The position numbers and the translations under genes are program-made. Positions 42,970-52,120 of a DNA stretch of 64,000 nucleotides are shown in pieces. Origin of the DNA: Bacillota bacterium (GTDB lineage Bacteria; Bacillota; Clostridia; Acetivibrionales; DTU013); the NCBI GenBank assembly GCA_023409735.1, contig JAEYRB010000019.1, positions 1 to 64,000 on the forward strand, in the 5' to 3' direction. The notes below the pieces were generated by a model. That model saw nothing but the letters and a program-made list of their open reading frames with translations, was not told where the DNA came from and did no database searches. Within the stretch, counting starts at the first letter, position 1, and the number at the start of each line of letters is the position of its first letter.

Positions 42970-44124
42970 CTATTTAGAATAATTTCCGTTAACAGTGAAC
43001 AAGGAATCCATTTTTTTCAACAATGGCGTGTTGACTGAAACAAAATTAACCTCATATAATGTAGATCTGTCTATAAACATATATGCATAGGCAGTCATAT
43101 TTACACCACTATTATTAATTGCCAGCTCGTATTTGTACGCCTTAACATTTCCAAAGCTTACTGTTGATGATTTTTGAACACTGGCTGTAATACCGGAATC
43201 TTTAAGCTCATCAATAAGAATACCTGACAGATAATCTACATCCAATAATGTTATGGACAAACCGCTAAATGAGGATTGTGTCTCATTATTAATCGTAGCA
43301 ACAGTAAGACTGTCAGCAGCTGTATATGAATGTGTGCCATCTTGCAGTTCATACGTACTAGCCTGCGGCATTGAGATACTAAGAATGCCATTGGAGTGCT
43401 TTTCCAGCAGAATAAGCTCCAGTCTCTGAGAAGGAATTGCAACTCGTGCTATAATTGCTGCAGCTTCACGTCTGGCTATTTTAGAGTTGGGATTAAATGT
43501 TCCATATGCATCTGCTCCCGATAGAACACCTGCATTATACAGCTTGTAAATAGAGCTTGCATATTTATCTGATGTATTTAAATCCGGCAGAGTGGTTATG
43601 TTGTTTTTCGCAGTTAATTCGACTTCAGGTATAGCATTGGCAAATATGTACGACATCTGTGCACGCGTTATTTTTGCGTTGTAATCTGTAAAGTCTGCTG
43701 ACTTAATAATACCATTATTAATTGCATAATCCACATAGGTTTGATACCATGGTGAACCATTTTTAAGGGTGTTTTCGCCTGTATTATATATTTGGTGTAC
43801 ACGGCATGCCATGACAATAGCTTCGGCAACTGATAGCTCTCCATCCGGAAGGAACTGTCCTGCGCCATTGCCATTCATAAGCTTATACTCAAAGCAGGTC
43901 TTTACAGGTACTGCATACCACAGATTTGACTTAACGTCAGAATATGTAGTAGCACTGTAGGTTGCGGTTGCTTTGAAATTGTCCATTCCACTCGCTGCAT
44001 AAGCAGGCATAGCCTGCATAATAATAGCAAGTAACAGAACAAAAGTTAGTAAGTACTTTTTCATTGTTTTCTGCAGCATTTTCTTCGTTGTCTTCTTCGT
44101 TGTTTTCTTCATTGACTTCTTCAT
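42970..44124 (-). CDS. exported protein with SLH (S-layer homology) domains
   Basis: A 384-residue exported protein. An unusual Lys/Thr-rich leader of about 21 residues made of KK(T/S)-type repeats precedes the hydrophobic signal core (YLLTFVLLLAIIM; cleavage near Ala-Tyr-Ala). Three SLH motifs occupy about residues 55-235 (FLPDGELSVAEAIVMACRV, NAKITRAQMSYIFANAIP, FNPNSKIARREAAAIIARV), anchoring it to the secondary cell-wall polymer. The C-terminal 150 residues (beta-rich, TVATINNETQSSFSGLS..) are not recognised. The start is ambiguous: ATG 44124, 44112 and later ATGs all fit poorly with ribosome binding sites. Confidence 0.82.
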   Translation of the reverse strand: MKKSMKKTTKKTTKKMLQKTMKKYLLTFVLLLAIIMQAMPAYAASGMDNFKATATYSATTYSDVKSNLWYAVPVKTCFEYKLMNGNGAGQFLPDGELSVAEAIVMACRVHQIYNTGENTLKNGSPWYQTYVDYAINNGIIKSADFTDYNAKITRAQMSYIFANAIPEVELTAKNNITTLPDLNTSDKYASSIYKLYNAGVLSGADAYGTFNPNSKIARREAAAIIARVAIPSQRLELILLEKHSNGILSISMPQASTYELQDGTHSYTAADSLTVATINNETQSSFSGLSITLLDVDYLSGILIDELKDSGITASVQKSSTVSFGNVKAYKYELAINNSGVNMTAYAYMFIDRSTLYEVNFVSVNTPLLKKMDSLFTVNGNYSK

Positions 44125-44384
44125 CTCCGTTTACAGAATAAATAGAAATCCTTGCCCCCTACAAGCCTATGAAGAATCAAAGGCACCTTATTCTTTAAGT
44201 GGCAGATTATCTAAAAATATTTTACCATTAGATTTATCAAGACGCAATAAACGGCAATCTCATTCATTTCCAATTTAATGCAGCCATCACGACTTCATTA
44301 CACATACAAATATACAAACGTACAGACATACAAACTGCATTATACAGCAGTAGGCACTTGAAATAAATTCTTTCATAGTATTCT
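44125..44384. other. intergenic region with short repeat
   Basis: Spacer of about 260 bp containing a run of imperfect ACATACAAA units at about 44300-44338. No gene seen. Confidence 0.4.
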
Positions 44385-44861
44385 TCATTTAGAACACTTG
44401 TAGTATTCTTTTAGGTACATCTTGTCAATAAAATTCAGGAACTCCTGATATGGCTGGCCGTCCTCATAATTCCATAGCTTTATTTGAGTAGGCGTAACTT
44501 CCATTAATGCTTCGTCCTTCATACAAGAATATTTTTCAAATGAACTCTTGTAATACTTCATATATTTTTCTGCAAAAAGGCGGTTTGCATCATCTAAGGG
44601 AGCCCCGATGTCCCTGCAAACCCCTTCTATCTGAATGTTGTCTATACATACTGCCACATTTGGATTTTCTGATATTTGTTCATATTTAATGAAATTCCTG
44701 TCTGTCTGGAAGTAAAGCTTTTTATCATATATGATGAAACTCATAGCTCTTGAAGTAACCCTTCCATTAGAACATGTACCTAAATACATGACTTTGCTCT
44801 CACCTAGTCCATCAAACAACTCGCTTACCCTGCGCATAAACATCAGCCTAATTTCCTCCAT
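44385..44861 (-). CDS. pyridoxamine 5'-phosphate oxidase-family protein
   Basis: A 158-residue split-barrel protein (MYLGTCSNGRVTSRAMSFII, LYFQTDRNFIKYEQISENPNVAVCID), typical of the clostridial PNPOx-like group. These bind FMN or F420-type cofactors; the physiological reaction is not known. It is different from the PNPOx-like protein at 19959, with which it shares only the fold. Start at ATG 44861; the in-frame ATG six codons later has GGAGG upstream and is also possible. Single gene. Confidence 0.8.
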   Translation of the reverse strand: MEEIRLMFMRRVSELFDGLGESKVMYLGTCSNGRVTSRAMSFIIYDKKLYFQTDRNFIKYEQISENPNVAVCIDNIQIEGVCRDIGAPLDDANRLFAEKYMKYYKSSFEKYSCMKDEALMEVTPTQIKLWNYEDGQPYQEFLNFIDKMYLKEYYKCSK

Positions 44862-45133
44862 ATTGTCATCTTTTCTTCTGCTATTCCATCATTATTAAAC
44901 AACGGCTTTGCTTGCAAATAGTCTTGTTTAGCACATCAGCCCCAAACATTCCATGACCAAAAATTATTGCAATAACTCATTGCTGCGCAGCATATTAATG
45001 TAGATTTATATGCTAACGCAATAATCCTAGATGTGTTATAGCTAGACATGAGACGTTCCATTTTAAGCAGCGGCAAACGCATCTCCGTCCCGGCAAGCAG
45101 CAAGCCTTGCTTACCACTATTTACACAATGTCC
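44862..45133. other. intergenic region
   Basis: About 270 bp between the esterase gene and the PNPOx-like gene; it holds a GC-richer patch (about 45060-45115) with short AGCAAG/CTTGCT pairing, possibly the esterase terminator. No gene. Confidence 0.4.
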
Positions 45134-46108
45134 TTATAACAAAAACATATCCTTCAATGTCCTTGTAAGGTGCTCTGCGACAATTTTATGACCTTCACGC
45201 AGCGGATGAAGCGGTTCAGGAGGAATCCAGCCTGTAGAGTCAATAAAATATACATTATCTCCCTCTTGTGCATTGTATGTATCAATTGCTCTTTTCAGAG
45301 CCTCCGGATATACGCCGCAGAAAGCAGAAAGTGCAACAACTTTTGAAGCAGGATTTATTTTACGAACAAGCCTTAAAAATTCTATATACTCCGTAATATA
45401 CTTTTCTTCAGAATTACCACGGTCATTTGCTCCATGGTTAATAACAATAATGTCCGAATTCTGCGCTTTTGCAGACGATCCTTCAAAATTGTATGGGTAT
45501 GATTCTGTCGCCTTTGGCACAGATCCACAGCCGCCGCGCGTTACGCCTACTGCTCCATAGCCCATAATAATCGGTCTCATGTTCAGGTTCATCGCAGTCA
45601 GATAAGCATATGTAGCGGTAGAATCATCTTGATTTGGACGATTGAATTGGTCAAATTGATCAAAATGGTAAAACTCGTCTATAAGAACTCCCTCCGTAAT
45701 TGAATCTCCTATAAACTCAATTATTTTCCGATTATCTTCGGGAAGCTCCGCCTCACCATCAACCTCGACACCCTTAAAATTAAGCTTGCCGATTAACGGG
45801 TGATACCATCTGTGCTGCATTTCAACAGCACCCTTGTAAACTACTTTTATTATATGCTTTCCTTCAATTGGTGCCTCAACCCTTATAACCCAGTCAATCG
45901 GGACCTCAACCTTTGCTCCGTCATCAACACAGATCCATAAATGGGGGTAGGGGTGCATATTAAACTCCATATTAAAGTGCAGAACAGCTGCTTTCCCGTT
46001 AAATGCAATCTCAATCATTCCTCCGGGTGCAGTTGTGATTGCAGTTGTTCCACTGGTATCCCATCTTCCTGTAAATCTAATAGATTTACTATCGATTCCG
46101 ATAAACAT
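45134..46108 (-). CDS. CE2-like SGNH carbohydrate esterase
   Basis: A 324-residue protein with the two-domain plan of CE2 acetyl esterases: N-terminal jelly-roll (about 1-115; IRFTGRWD, HRWYHPLIGKLNF) and C-terminal SGNH hydrolase with block I FIGDSITEG (Ser), block III GANDRG (Asn) and block V PLHPLREGH (His). No signal peptide, so it probably deacetylates imported oligosaccharides. ATG at 46108 is chosen because GGAGG lies 11 bases before it. It is the last gene on the minus strand of the xyloglucan-type cluster, downstream of the GH31 remnant. Confidence 0.83.
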   Translation of the reverse strand: MFIGIDSKSIRFTGRWDTSGTTAITTAPGGMIEIAFNGKAAVLHFNMEFNMHPYPHLWICVDDGAKVEVPIDWVIRVEAPIEGKHIIKVVYKGAVEMQHRWYHPLIGKLNFKGVEVDGEAELPEDNRKIIEFIGDSITEGVLIDEFYHFDQFDQFNRPNQDDSTATYAYLTAMNLNMRPIIMGYGAVGVTRGGCGSVPKATESYPYNFEGSSAKAQNSDIIVINHGANDRGNSEEKYITEYIEFLRLVRKINPASKVVALSAFCGVYPEALKRAIDTYNAQEGDNVYFIDSTGWIPPEPLHPLREGHKIVAEHLTRTLKDMFLL

Positions 46109-46145
46109 AGTAAATATATCCTCCATTATTATGCAATTTGCTTTA

Positions 46146-46440
46146 TTATATCATGAAAGTGATAGCCCGCATTATCGGAACACCCTTTTGCGCCGTTTCA
46201 CAGGCAGAGTTAAAAATATAGGGCATAAGACTGCATTTCAGTTTAAAGTAATGCAAAACATTGACTGCTTCATCATCAAATAGCCATGGCACCCTATAGG
46301 ATTCATTTCCGTGTAAACGGCTATGAGTGGACAATAAACCAAAGGCAGACCAACGCTTATAAACATCCGGAGAGGCTGTTTTTTCAAAACCGCTTATATC
46401 ATAGCTCCTTGATATTCCAATAACCGTCTGTAAATTTCAT
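46146..46440 (-). pseudogene. remnant of a GH31 alpha-xylosidase gene
   Basis: Two pieces of a GH31 gene joined by a large deletion. Starting at ATG 46440 (AGGGGG upstream) the sequence encodes MKFTDGYWNIKEL, the typical N-terminus of YicI-type alpha-xylosidases, then stops. In another frame it continues at once with the C-terminal catalytic region: DISGFEKTASPDVYKRW, then SRLHGNESYRVPWLFDDEA and LKCSLMPYIFNSACETAQKG, ending after PIMRA. The acid/base and nucleophile parts are gone. An intact but only distantly similar GH31 gene lies at 48920-50986. Confidence 0.88.
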
Positions 46441-46492
46441 ATTTCTTCAACCCCCTAATCGTAAACTTGTTTGTCGATATTTACAACTAATA

Positions 46493-48901
46493 TCACTCTC
46501 CACAAACGATATCACCATATACCAGCCCTCTCGTCCCTGTTGCAACATAGATGCGACCGAATACACGCGGGTCTCCCGTGATGGAACGTATGTCCCCGTA
46601 CTGATGGCTGTCATCGTTTATCCGTATCCAGGAAACCCCTCCGTCATGTGACCGGTAAAAGCCATATTCCCCACCAATAGTTCCGCTGGTGAAAAGCGTT
46701 TTTATATCACTACCCTCTTCCGGCATTCCAAACCCGATCCTCTTGATAAAGTCTTTCTCCTTCGAAGCCCTGGATCCAATAAAAGCATTCCTCAAAGGAT
46801 CATAGGTAATGCGCCATAGCCCATCACTGAGCATTGCCATCCAGATAACACCTGTTTTACCGGACTCAACACGGATTTCATACTGTTGCTCACTGTCGAT
46901 TCCAGCAAGATCAACCTCAGGGAATCCTTCCGGTGCCTTAATCTGTCTGAACGTCTTTCCCTTGTCCCGGCTCACATAGAAGCCCTCTCCATTTTTGTTG
47001 TTGCTAAAGCCATAGAACAAATCTGGGTTCATCCTGTCGGACATCACCTTAAACGGCACGCTTTCACCTCCGACAGGTTCTCCGTGAAAGTTTTGCACCT
47101 GAGGTTTTGTCCATGTTTTCCCAAGATCATCAGTTCGTACAAGCCTGGCTGCAAAAACAGGAAGCCCCAGCACCCAGAGGATAGCCTTCCCATCCGCAGA
47201 TACTGCCGTCCAGCCTGAGGTAACATTAGGCATTTTAAGGGATTGTACTATTTCATCCAAATCCTCTGTAAGCCCCTCCGGGTAACTCAGCTGTTCCCAT
47301 GTCCCACCCTGATCAAAGGATACAATTAAGCCTCCTTTTGTTTTGCCGGTCCAATTTCCGCGAGGAGTTACTACCAGCATTTCTGGACAGCTGTCAGGGT
47401 AGTCTGCATTCATCGCAGTGATCCACCGGTCTTTGTTTTGGTTTGCAAAGGTACTTCTCACTGGTTTATCCAGGTCGGTAAACACAATACCGCCATAATC
47501 CCCGATAATGTCGATTAACTTCACTTCTCCATCTGGCGGGGAGTAAATATTCAAGTGTACGGTTTCCTCAACGCCCTGATCGCAGCAAGCCCAGGTCACA
47601 GTCTCATCCTGGTCTGCTTTAGTCAAGTCTTTTGTCATAAAAATACCGGCCCCGGTGTTAAACAGTGCCATATCACTGTTGAAAGGATTGATCTTCAAAT
47701 CCGACATCCAGTGAATCAGGGAGTCATTACCGTTGTATTCGGGCTTTTGGTAGAAAACATTGAAATCGATCCTGCCTATTTTAAGTCCTGACATAATAGG
47801 CTTCCATGACAACCCGTAGTCGTTGGAACGGTAAATAGTATCAGGGGATGCCGTAATAGTTGAGCATATCAAAGCGCCAGGAAGCTGCGGGTCTGCACAG
47901 ATACCGCTAATACCGTATCCCAACCTTCTGTTCGGGGCTTCTTTGTCTTGGAAACCCGGTTCAATAATGTTGTGAGGAGTGATATCAAGGGCTTCCACCA
48001 CTTCACCGGTATTATTCAGCTCAAAGCGGAAAAGTGCTCCGTCATAACACTTACCGGTATCACAGCCGTAGGAGTTCCAGTTTGACCATCCGACATTGTA
48101 GGCAGCATAGGAAATAAAAAGGTATTTCCCGGCGAAGGAGGCACGCTGCCCGACATAACCGGGATAATCTGGAGAACCACCAATTACCGGTGAAGGCTCT
48201 CCAGCCAGAGGCTTGAAGGTTATCCCTGCATCATTGCTGATATATACGCTCTGCCCACGGACATTACAACCGGGAGAGCTCTGCTGCCCGCTTGTCGCAA
48301 CAATAATCCTCTGTGAGGCAGTACCATAAGCTCCACTGGAAGGGTCTATTTCCACAAAAGAGATATTCCTTTCAGATTCCTTTCCGGGATAAGCCACAGT
48401 CAGTCTGGTCCAGGTTTTGCAACGGTCAGTGGTTTTCCACAGTCCATCTTCCATGGTTCCCATATACAGAACATTTGGATCATTTGGATCCACTGCCAGC
48501 CTTTCCCCTGTAGAACGACCCGGCGCATTCCCGTGTATGGCTGCAGTATTCCCTTTTTCATCAATTGTAGGAGGATCCAAGTACACCCAATGGACACCAT
48601 AATCATCTGAAAAAGCAATCTTGTGTATAGGGCTAAGTCCTTCCATTGCATAGATATAGCTGGGATTCTGCCTGTCTAGGGCCAGAGCCAATGGGTACGT
48701 TTCAAAAACACCGGGGTCAGTGGCATGGTCAATCAGTGAAATCCAACTATCTTTATTAAAATCGTACCTGTAGATACCTCCGATATCCGTTCTGCAGTAC
48801 AAAATGTCCCGAGTAGCCGGATGAAAGACAAAGCCTGTAACAAAGCCTCCTCCCGGGACAGAAATGGGTTTATAGATATATTTTTCGCTTTCCTTATGCA
48901 T
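46493..48901 (-). CDS. GH74 xyloglucanase-type glycoside hydrolase
   Basis: An 802-residue protein with two seven-bladed beta-propellers built from BNR-like repeats (SDDYGVHW, SNDAGITF, SNDYGLSW, SFDQGGTW, SRDKGKTF, SHDGGVSW). The two catalytic Asp candidates are Asp39 in RTDIGG and Asp468 in GDYGG. GH74 enzymes cut the xyloglucan backbone. Most are secreted, but this one starts MHKESEKYIYKP with no signal peptide, dockerin or CBM, so it seems intracellular, perhaps acting on imported oligosaccharides. GGAGG is 5 bases before ATG 48901. It lies 18 bp after the GH31 gene and is probably co-transcribed. Confidence 0.9.
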   Translation of the reverse strand: MHKESEKYIYKPISVPGGGFVTGFVFHPATRDILYCRTDIGGIYRYDFNKDSWISLIDHATDPGVFETYPLALALDRQNPSYIYAMEGLSPIHKIAFSDDYGVHWVYLDPPTIDEKGNTAAIHGNAPGRSTGERLAVDPNDPNVLYMGTMEDGLWKTTDRCKTWTRLTVAYPGKESERNISFVEIDPSSGAYGTASQRIIVATSGQQSSPGCNVRGQSVYISNDAGITFKPLAGEPSPVIGGSPDYPGYVGQRASFAGKYLFISYAAYNVGWSNWNSYGCDTGKCYDGALFRFELNNTGEVVEALDITPHNIIEPGFQDKEAPNRRLGYGISGICADPQLPGALICSTITASPDTIYRSNDYGLSWKPIMSGLKIGRIDFNVFYQKPEYNGNDSLIHWMSDLKINPFNSDMALFNTGAGIFMTKDLTKADQDETVTWACCDQGVEETVHLNIYSPPDGEVKLIDIIGDYGGIVFTDLDKPVRSTFANQNKDRWITAMNADYPDSCPEMLVVTPRGNWTGKTKGGLIVSFDQGGTWEQLSYPEGLTEDLDEIVQSLKMPNVTSGWTAVSADGKAILWVLGLPVFAARLVRTDDLGKTWTKPQVQNFHGEPVGGESVPFKVMSDRMNPDLFYGFSNNKNGEGFYVSRDKGKTFRQIKAPEGFPEVDLAGIDSEQQYEIRVESGKTGVIWMAMLSDGLWRITYDPLRNAFIGSRASKEKDFIKRIGFGMPEEGSDIKTLFTSGTIGGEYGFYRSHDGGVSWIRINDDSHQYGDIRSITGDPRVFGRIYVATGTRGLVYGDIVCGE

Positions 48902-48919
48902 AATAACCTCCAAACTAAA

Positions 48920-50986
48920 TTAGTATATGGGAATTTCTTTTTCCGCCCGTACAAAAAGCGGAATTACATTCAACGGCGCCTCTACCGTTACTATCTGTCC
49001 GCCCTTTAGTACCTCACCTGTTTTTGCGTTCTTCCAGAGGTGGCTTTTCGGCAGGTACACTTTGCGATTCCGCATACCCGGCTCAAATACAGGCGCTACC
49101 AAAATATCAGCACCAAACATGTACTGTGAGTCTGCCTCCCAACAAAGGACATCCTCAGGAAACTCATAGAACATGGTACGCATCACGGGTGTCCCCTTTT
49201 CATGAGCCTCCATCATGCAGTCCCTTATATAGGGACGAAGTCGCTCACGCATAAATATGTAATTTTTCATTATTTCATAATTTTCTTCACCAAAGCTCCA
49301 GATTTCATTGTTACTTCCAGTGAACATCTGAGTAATGCCGTCAATCACCGTCTGTTCAGGCTGAATATGGGGTACTCTCTCACCATGGAGGCGGAATACG
49401 GGAAAAAATACGCCAAAAGCAAACCAGCGCAGCAGCAGCTCACGGAAGTTTTCATCATCTACAAACCCTCCTAGAAAACCACCGATATCAGTAGTCCACC
49501 AGGGTATTCCTGCAATTCCCATATTAAGACCGATTTGCAGTTGTTCCCTCATGGCTCTGAAAGTGGAGGATACGTCTCCCGACCAGATCAGTGCACCATA
49601 TCTCTGGATACCAGCCCATGCAGAACGTACAAGGTTGCAGATGTTTTCCTGACCTTCTGCAGCCATTCCGTCATAAAAGCCCCTGGCATACATTAATGGA
49701 TATATATTTGAGCATTGCAATGCAATTCCCTGATAATAACGATAGAGGTCAAAATCATAAGGCCCATATTCCGGCTCAGCTTCATCCAGCCAGAAGATTC
49801 TGACACCCTTATCATAATAGTTCTTTTTGCATTCCTGCCATACATAATCTCTTGCTCCGGGATGGGTTGCATCAAAAAATACCGTTTCCCCCATCCAGTT
49901 CATATTGATATTCATTCCTCGATCCGCTGAGATTAGATACCCTTGTTCAGACATCTTAGCGTAATTCTCCGAGCGGCTGTCAATGGTGGGCCACACTGAT
50001 ACCATCAGCTCTACACCTAGATCCTTAAGCTCTGCAATCATAGCCTCCGGATCAGGCCAGTCCCTCGGCTCGAATTTGAAATCTCCCTGCTTAGTCCAGT
50101 GGAAGAAATCAATCACAATAACGTCCAACGGAATTCCCCGACGCTTGTACTCCCTTGCAACTGAAAGCAACTCCTCCTGTGTACGGTACCTAAGCTTACA
50201 CTGCCAGAAGCCCATTCCATATTCAGGCATCATTGGGGCTTTCCCAACAGCATTTGCATATTGTTCAACAATCTGCGCAGGAGTCTTTGCTGTGGTAATA
50301 AAATAATCCAGCTTCTTAGTACTTCTTGCAAACCACTCTGTACGGTTGGTACCAAAGGTAACCGTACCGATAGCCGGATTATTCCACAGCAACCCATAGC
50401 CGCGGTTTGACAGCATAAACGGCACGCTGGCCTGACAATTACGGTGTGCCAGTTCCAGAACGGCTCCCTTTTTATTCAGAACCTTTTCCTGGTATTGTCC
50501 CAATCCAAATATCTTCTCATCCTCATATGCTTCAAAACGAAGGGTCAGCGAATAGTCGCTCGTACCGGTCAGAGGCTTCATTTCACGCCCCTCCACACGA
50601 AGCGGCACGCAATACCGGTCAATCCGGTTCCGGTCCCTCCAGTATTCTTCCGTAAGTATTTTACCGTCGTTGTTTTTAAATGTAAGCCAGCCTTCTGCAT
50701 TAATGAAGGCAATGATTTCACCGTTTTGTATGGAGGCTGTCTGGCTCAGTTGCGCGCGCTGTGCCTTCTTCTCATCACTGATCCATGGCTCAATCAGCTC
50801 CACATCCTCAATCACAATCTTTGCTTCTTCTAACGAAGGTAGTTCCGCTAACGCCCAGTCATTGGCATCCATTACTGCTTCTTTTGTCATCCTGACACGC
50901 AGAGAATTAGCACCCCACGGTTCGATCCAAATCACTTCAGCGCCCGATTTTCCAATTAGGCGATTCCCACTCTGAGTAAATTTCAT
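48920..50986 (-). CDS. GH31 alpha-glycosidase, probably alpha-xylosidase
   Basis: A 688-residue GH31 enzyme: N-terminal beta-sandwich (1-245), TIM barrel (about 250-560), C-terminal beta domains. Nucleophile Asp401 in FWLDEAEPE, acid/base Asp471 in WSGDVSSTF; the barrel ends with RLHGER. The sequence DEAEPEYGP favours alpha-xylosidase or related activity on xyloglucan side chains, supported by adjacent GH74, but alpha-glucosidase specificity cannot be excluded. No signal peptide. First gene of a run GH31-GH74-esterase on the minus strand; divergent from the AraC regulator at 51157. Confidence 0.9.
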   Translation of the reverse strand: MKFTQSGNRLIGKSGAEVIWIEPWGANSLRVRMTKEAVMDANDWALAELPSLEEAKIVIEDVELIEPWISDEKKAQRAQLSQTASIQNGEIIAFINAEGWLTFKNNDGKILTEEYWRDRNRIDRYCVPLRVEGREMKPLTGTSDYSLTLRFEAYEDEKIFGLGQYQEKVLNKKGAVLELAHRNCQASVPFMLSNRGYGLLWNNPAIGTVTFGTNRTEWFARSTKKLDYFITTAKTPAQIVEQYANAVGKAPMMPEYGMGFWQCKLRYRTQEELLSVAREYKRRGIPLDVIVIDFFHWTKQGDFKFEPRDWPDPEAMIAELKDLGVELMVSVWPTIDSRSENYAKMSEQGYLISADRGMNINMNWMGETVFFDATHPGARDYVWQECKKNYYDKGVRIFWLDEAEPEYGPYDFDLYRYYQGIALQCSNIYPLMYARGFYDGMAAEGQENICNLVRSAWAGIQRYGALIWSGDVSSTFRAMREQLQIGLNMGIAGIPWWTTDIGGFLGGFVDDENFRELLLRWFAFGVFFPVFRLHGERVPHIQPEQTVIDGITQMFTGSNNEIWSFGEENYEIMKNYIFMRERLRPYIRDCMMEAHEKGTPVMRTMFYEFPEDVLCWEADSQYMFGADILVAPVFEPGMRNRKVYLPKSHLWKNAKTGEVLKGGQIVTVEAPLNVIPLFVRAEKEIPIY

Positions 50987-51156
50987 ATTTCTCCCTCTGA
51001 AAAAATAATGTTATTGCAATATATACAATCCCCAAAAAATCGTTTACAATATAACTAATCCCATAATTGTATTATATTCATTCTTTTTGCGGGATTCTTG
51101 AAGTAAATTGCCGTTTATTAACACAATATTGCCAATATAAAGGAAAAGGCGGCAGT

Positions 51157-52080
51157 ATGAAAACAAAAATACATCTGAGAGAGAAGACAGTTCACGGAAC
51201 AGCACTCATTCCTGCTGCCATCCATCATTTAAGCTATCCAGAAGGGATAGATAATTTCTTTTATCTGCATTGGCATGATGAATTTGAATTTATTGCCGTT
51301 TTGGAAGGCGCAATTATATATACTATCGGGGATCAGGAGTACCACATCAAGTCAGGAGAAGGGCTTTTTGTCAATTCCAACCTGCTCCATGCCGCACGAT
51401 CACAGGCAGGCATGCCCTGTGAAGCTTGTGTCGTGCTGTTTCACCCCAATTTGTTTGGCAGTAATAAGCAGGGCTCAACATATTCAAAATTCGTATATCC
51501 AATTCTAAATGGAGAAATGGAATTCGAGAATCGATTTAATTGCACGAAAGCGTGGCAGCAGACGGTACTGGATCGTTTGAAGGAAACTGATGCTCTGAGA
51601 AATGAAGACCTTTCGAATAATGAACTACTCTTGAAGAGCAAGCTGTTTGAAATCTGGCATTTGTGCTGTTCAAATTCAGTTATTGTATCTGATAAAAGGG
51701 AGGAAAAGAAGAATTACAAGCTGGAGCGGATGCAACCAGTTCTTGATTTTATCCATGCAAATTATAAGGAAGAACTGTCGTTAATCTCCTTGGCCAAAAT
51801 TCTTCCCATGAGTAAAGGGCAATTCTGCCGCACGTTCAAGGAAGTAATGAATATGTCTCCCATTTCCTATGTGATCAGATACAGGATTTTACAAGCCTGC
51901 TCTTTGCTTTTGGAAACCGACTGGAAAATAGCCGATATTGCCAGAGATACCGGCTTCAACAATATAAGTTATTTTAACCGCGAGTTCATTAAGGCCGTAG
52001 GGTGTTCACCGCGTAAATACAAAGCTTCGTTGAATTTCCCACATTCATCAGATACAGAATTACTGCTTAAATTAAAATAA
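51157..52080 (+). CDS. AraC-family regulator with cupin sensor domain
   Basis: A 307-residue regulator: N-terminal cupin (about 15-150; LHWHDEFEFIAVLEGAIIYTIGDQEYHIKSGEG) that may bind a sugar, and C-terminal double HTH (about 205-300; LSLISLAKILPMSKGQFCRTFKEV, WKIADIARDTGFNNISYFNREF). ATG 51157 is used; the frame upstream is non-conserved. It is divergent from the GH31-GH74-esterase group and convergent with GH42, so it is the likely local regulator of the cluster. Confidence 0.9.
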   Translation: MKTKIHLREKTVHGTALIPAAIHHLSYPEGIDNFFYLHWHDEFEFIAVLEGAIIYTIGDQEYHIKSGEGLFVNSNLLHAARSQAGMPCEACVVLFHPNLFGSNKQGSTYSKFVYPILNGEMEFENRFNCTKAWQQTVLDRLKETDALRNEDLSNNELLLKSKLFEIWHLCCSNSVIVSDKREEKKNYKLERMQPVLDFIHANYKEELSLISLAKILPMSKGQFCRTFKEVMNMSPISYVIRYRILQACSLLLETDWKIADIARDTGFNNISYFNREFIKAVGCSPRKYKASLNFPHSSDTELLLKLK

Positions 52081-52120
52081 ACACTATATTCTTCGTTTTC
52101 CACAAGATACAGAGGAGGCA

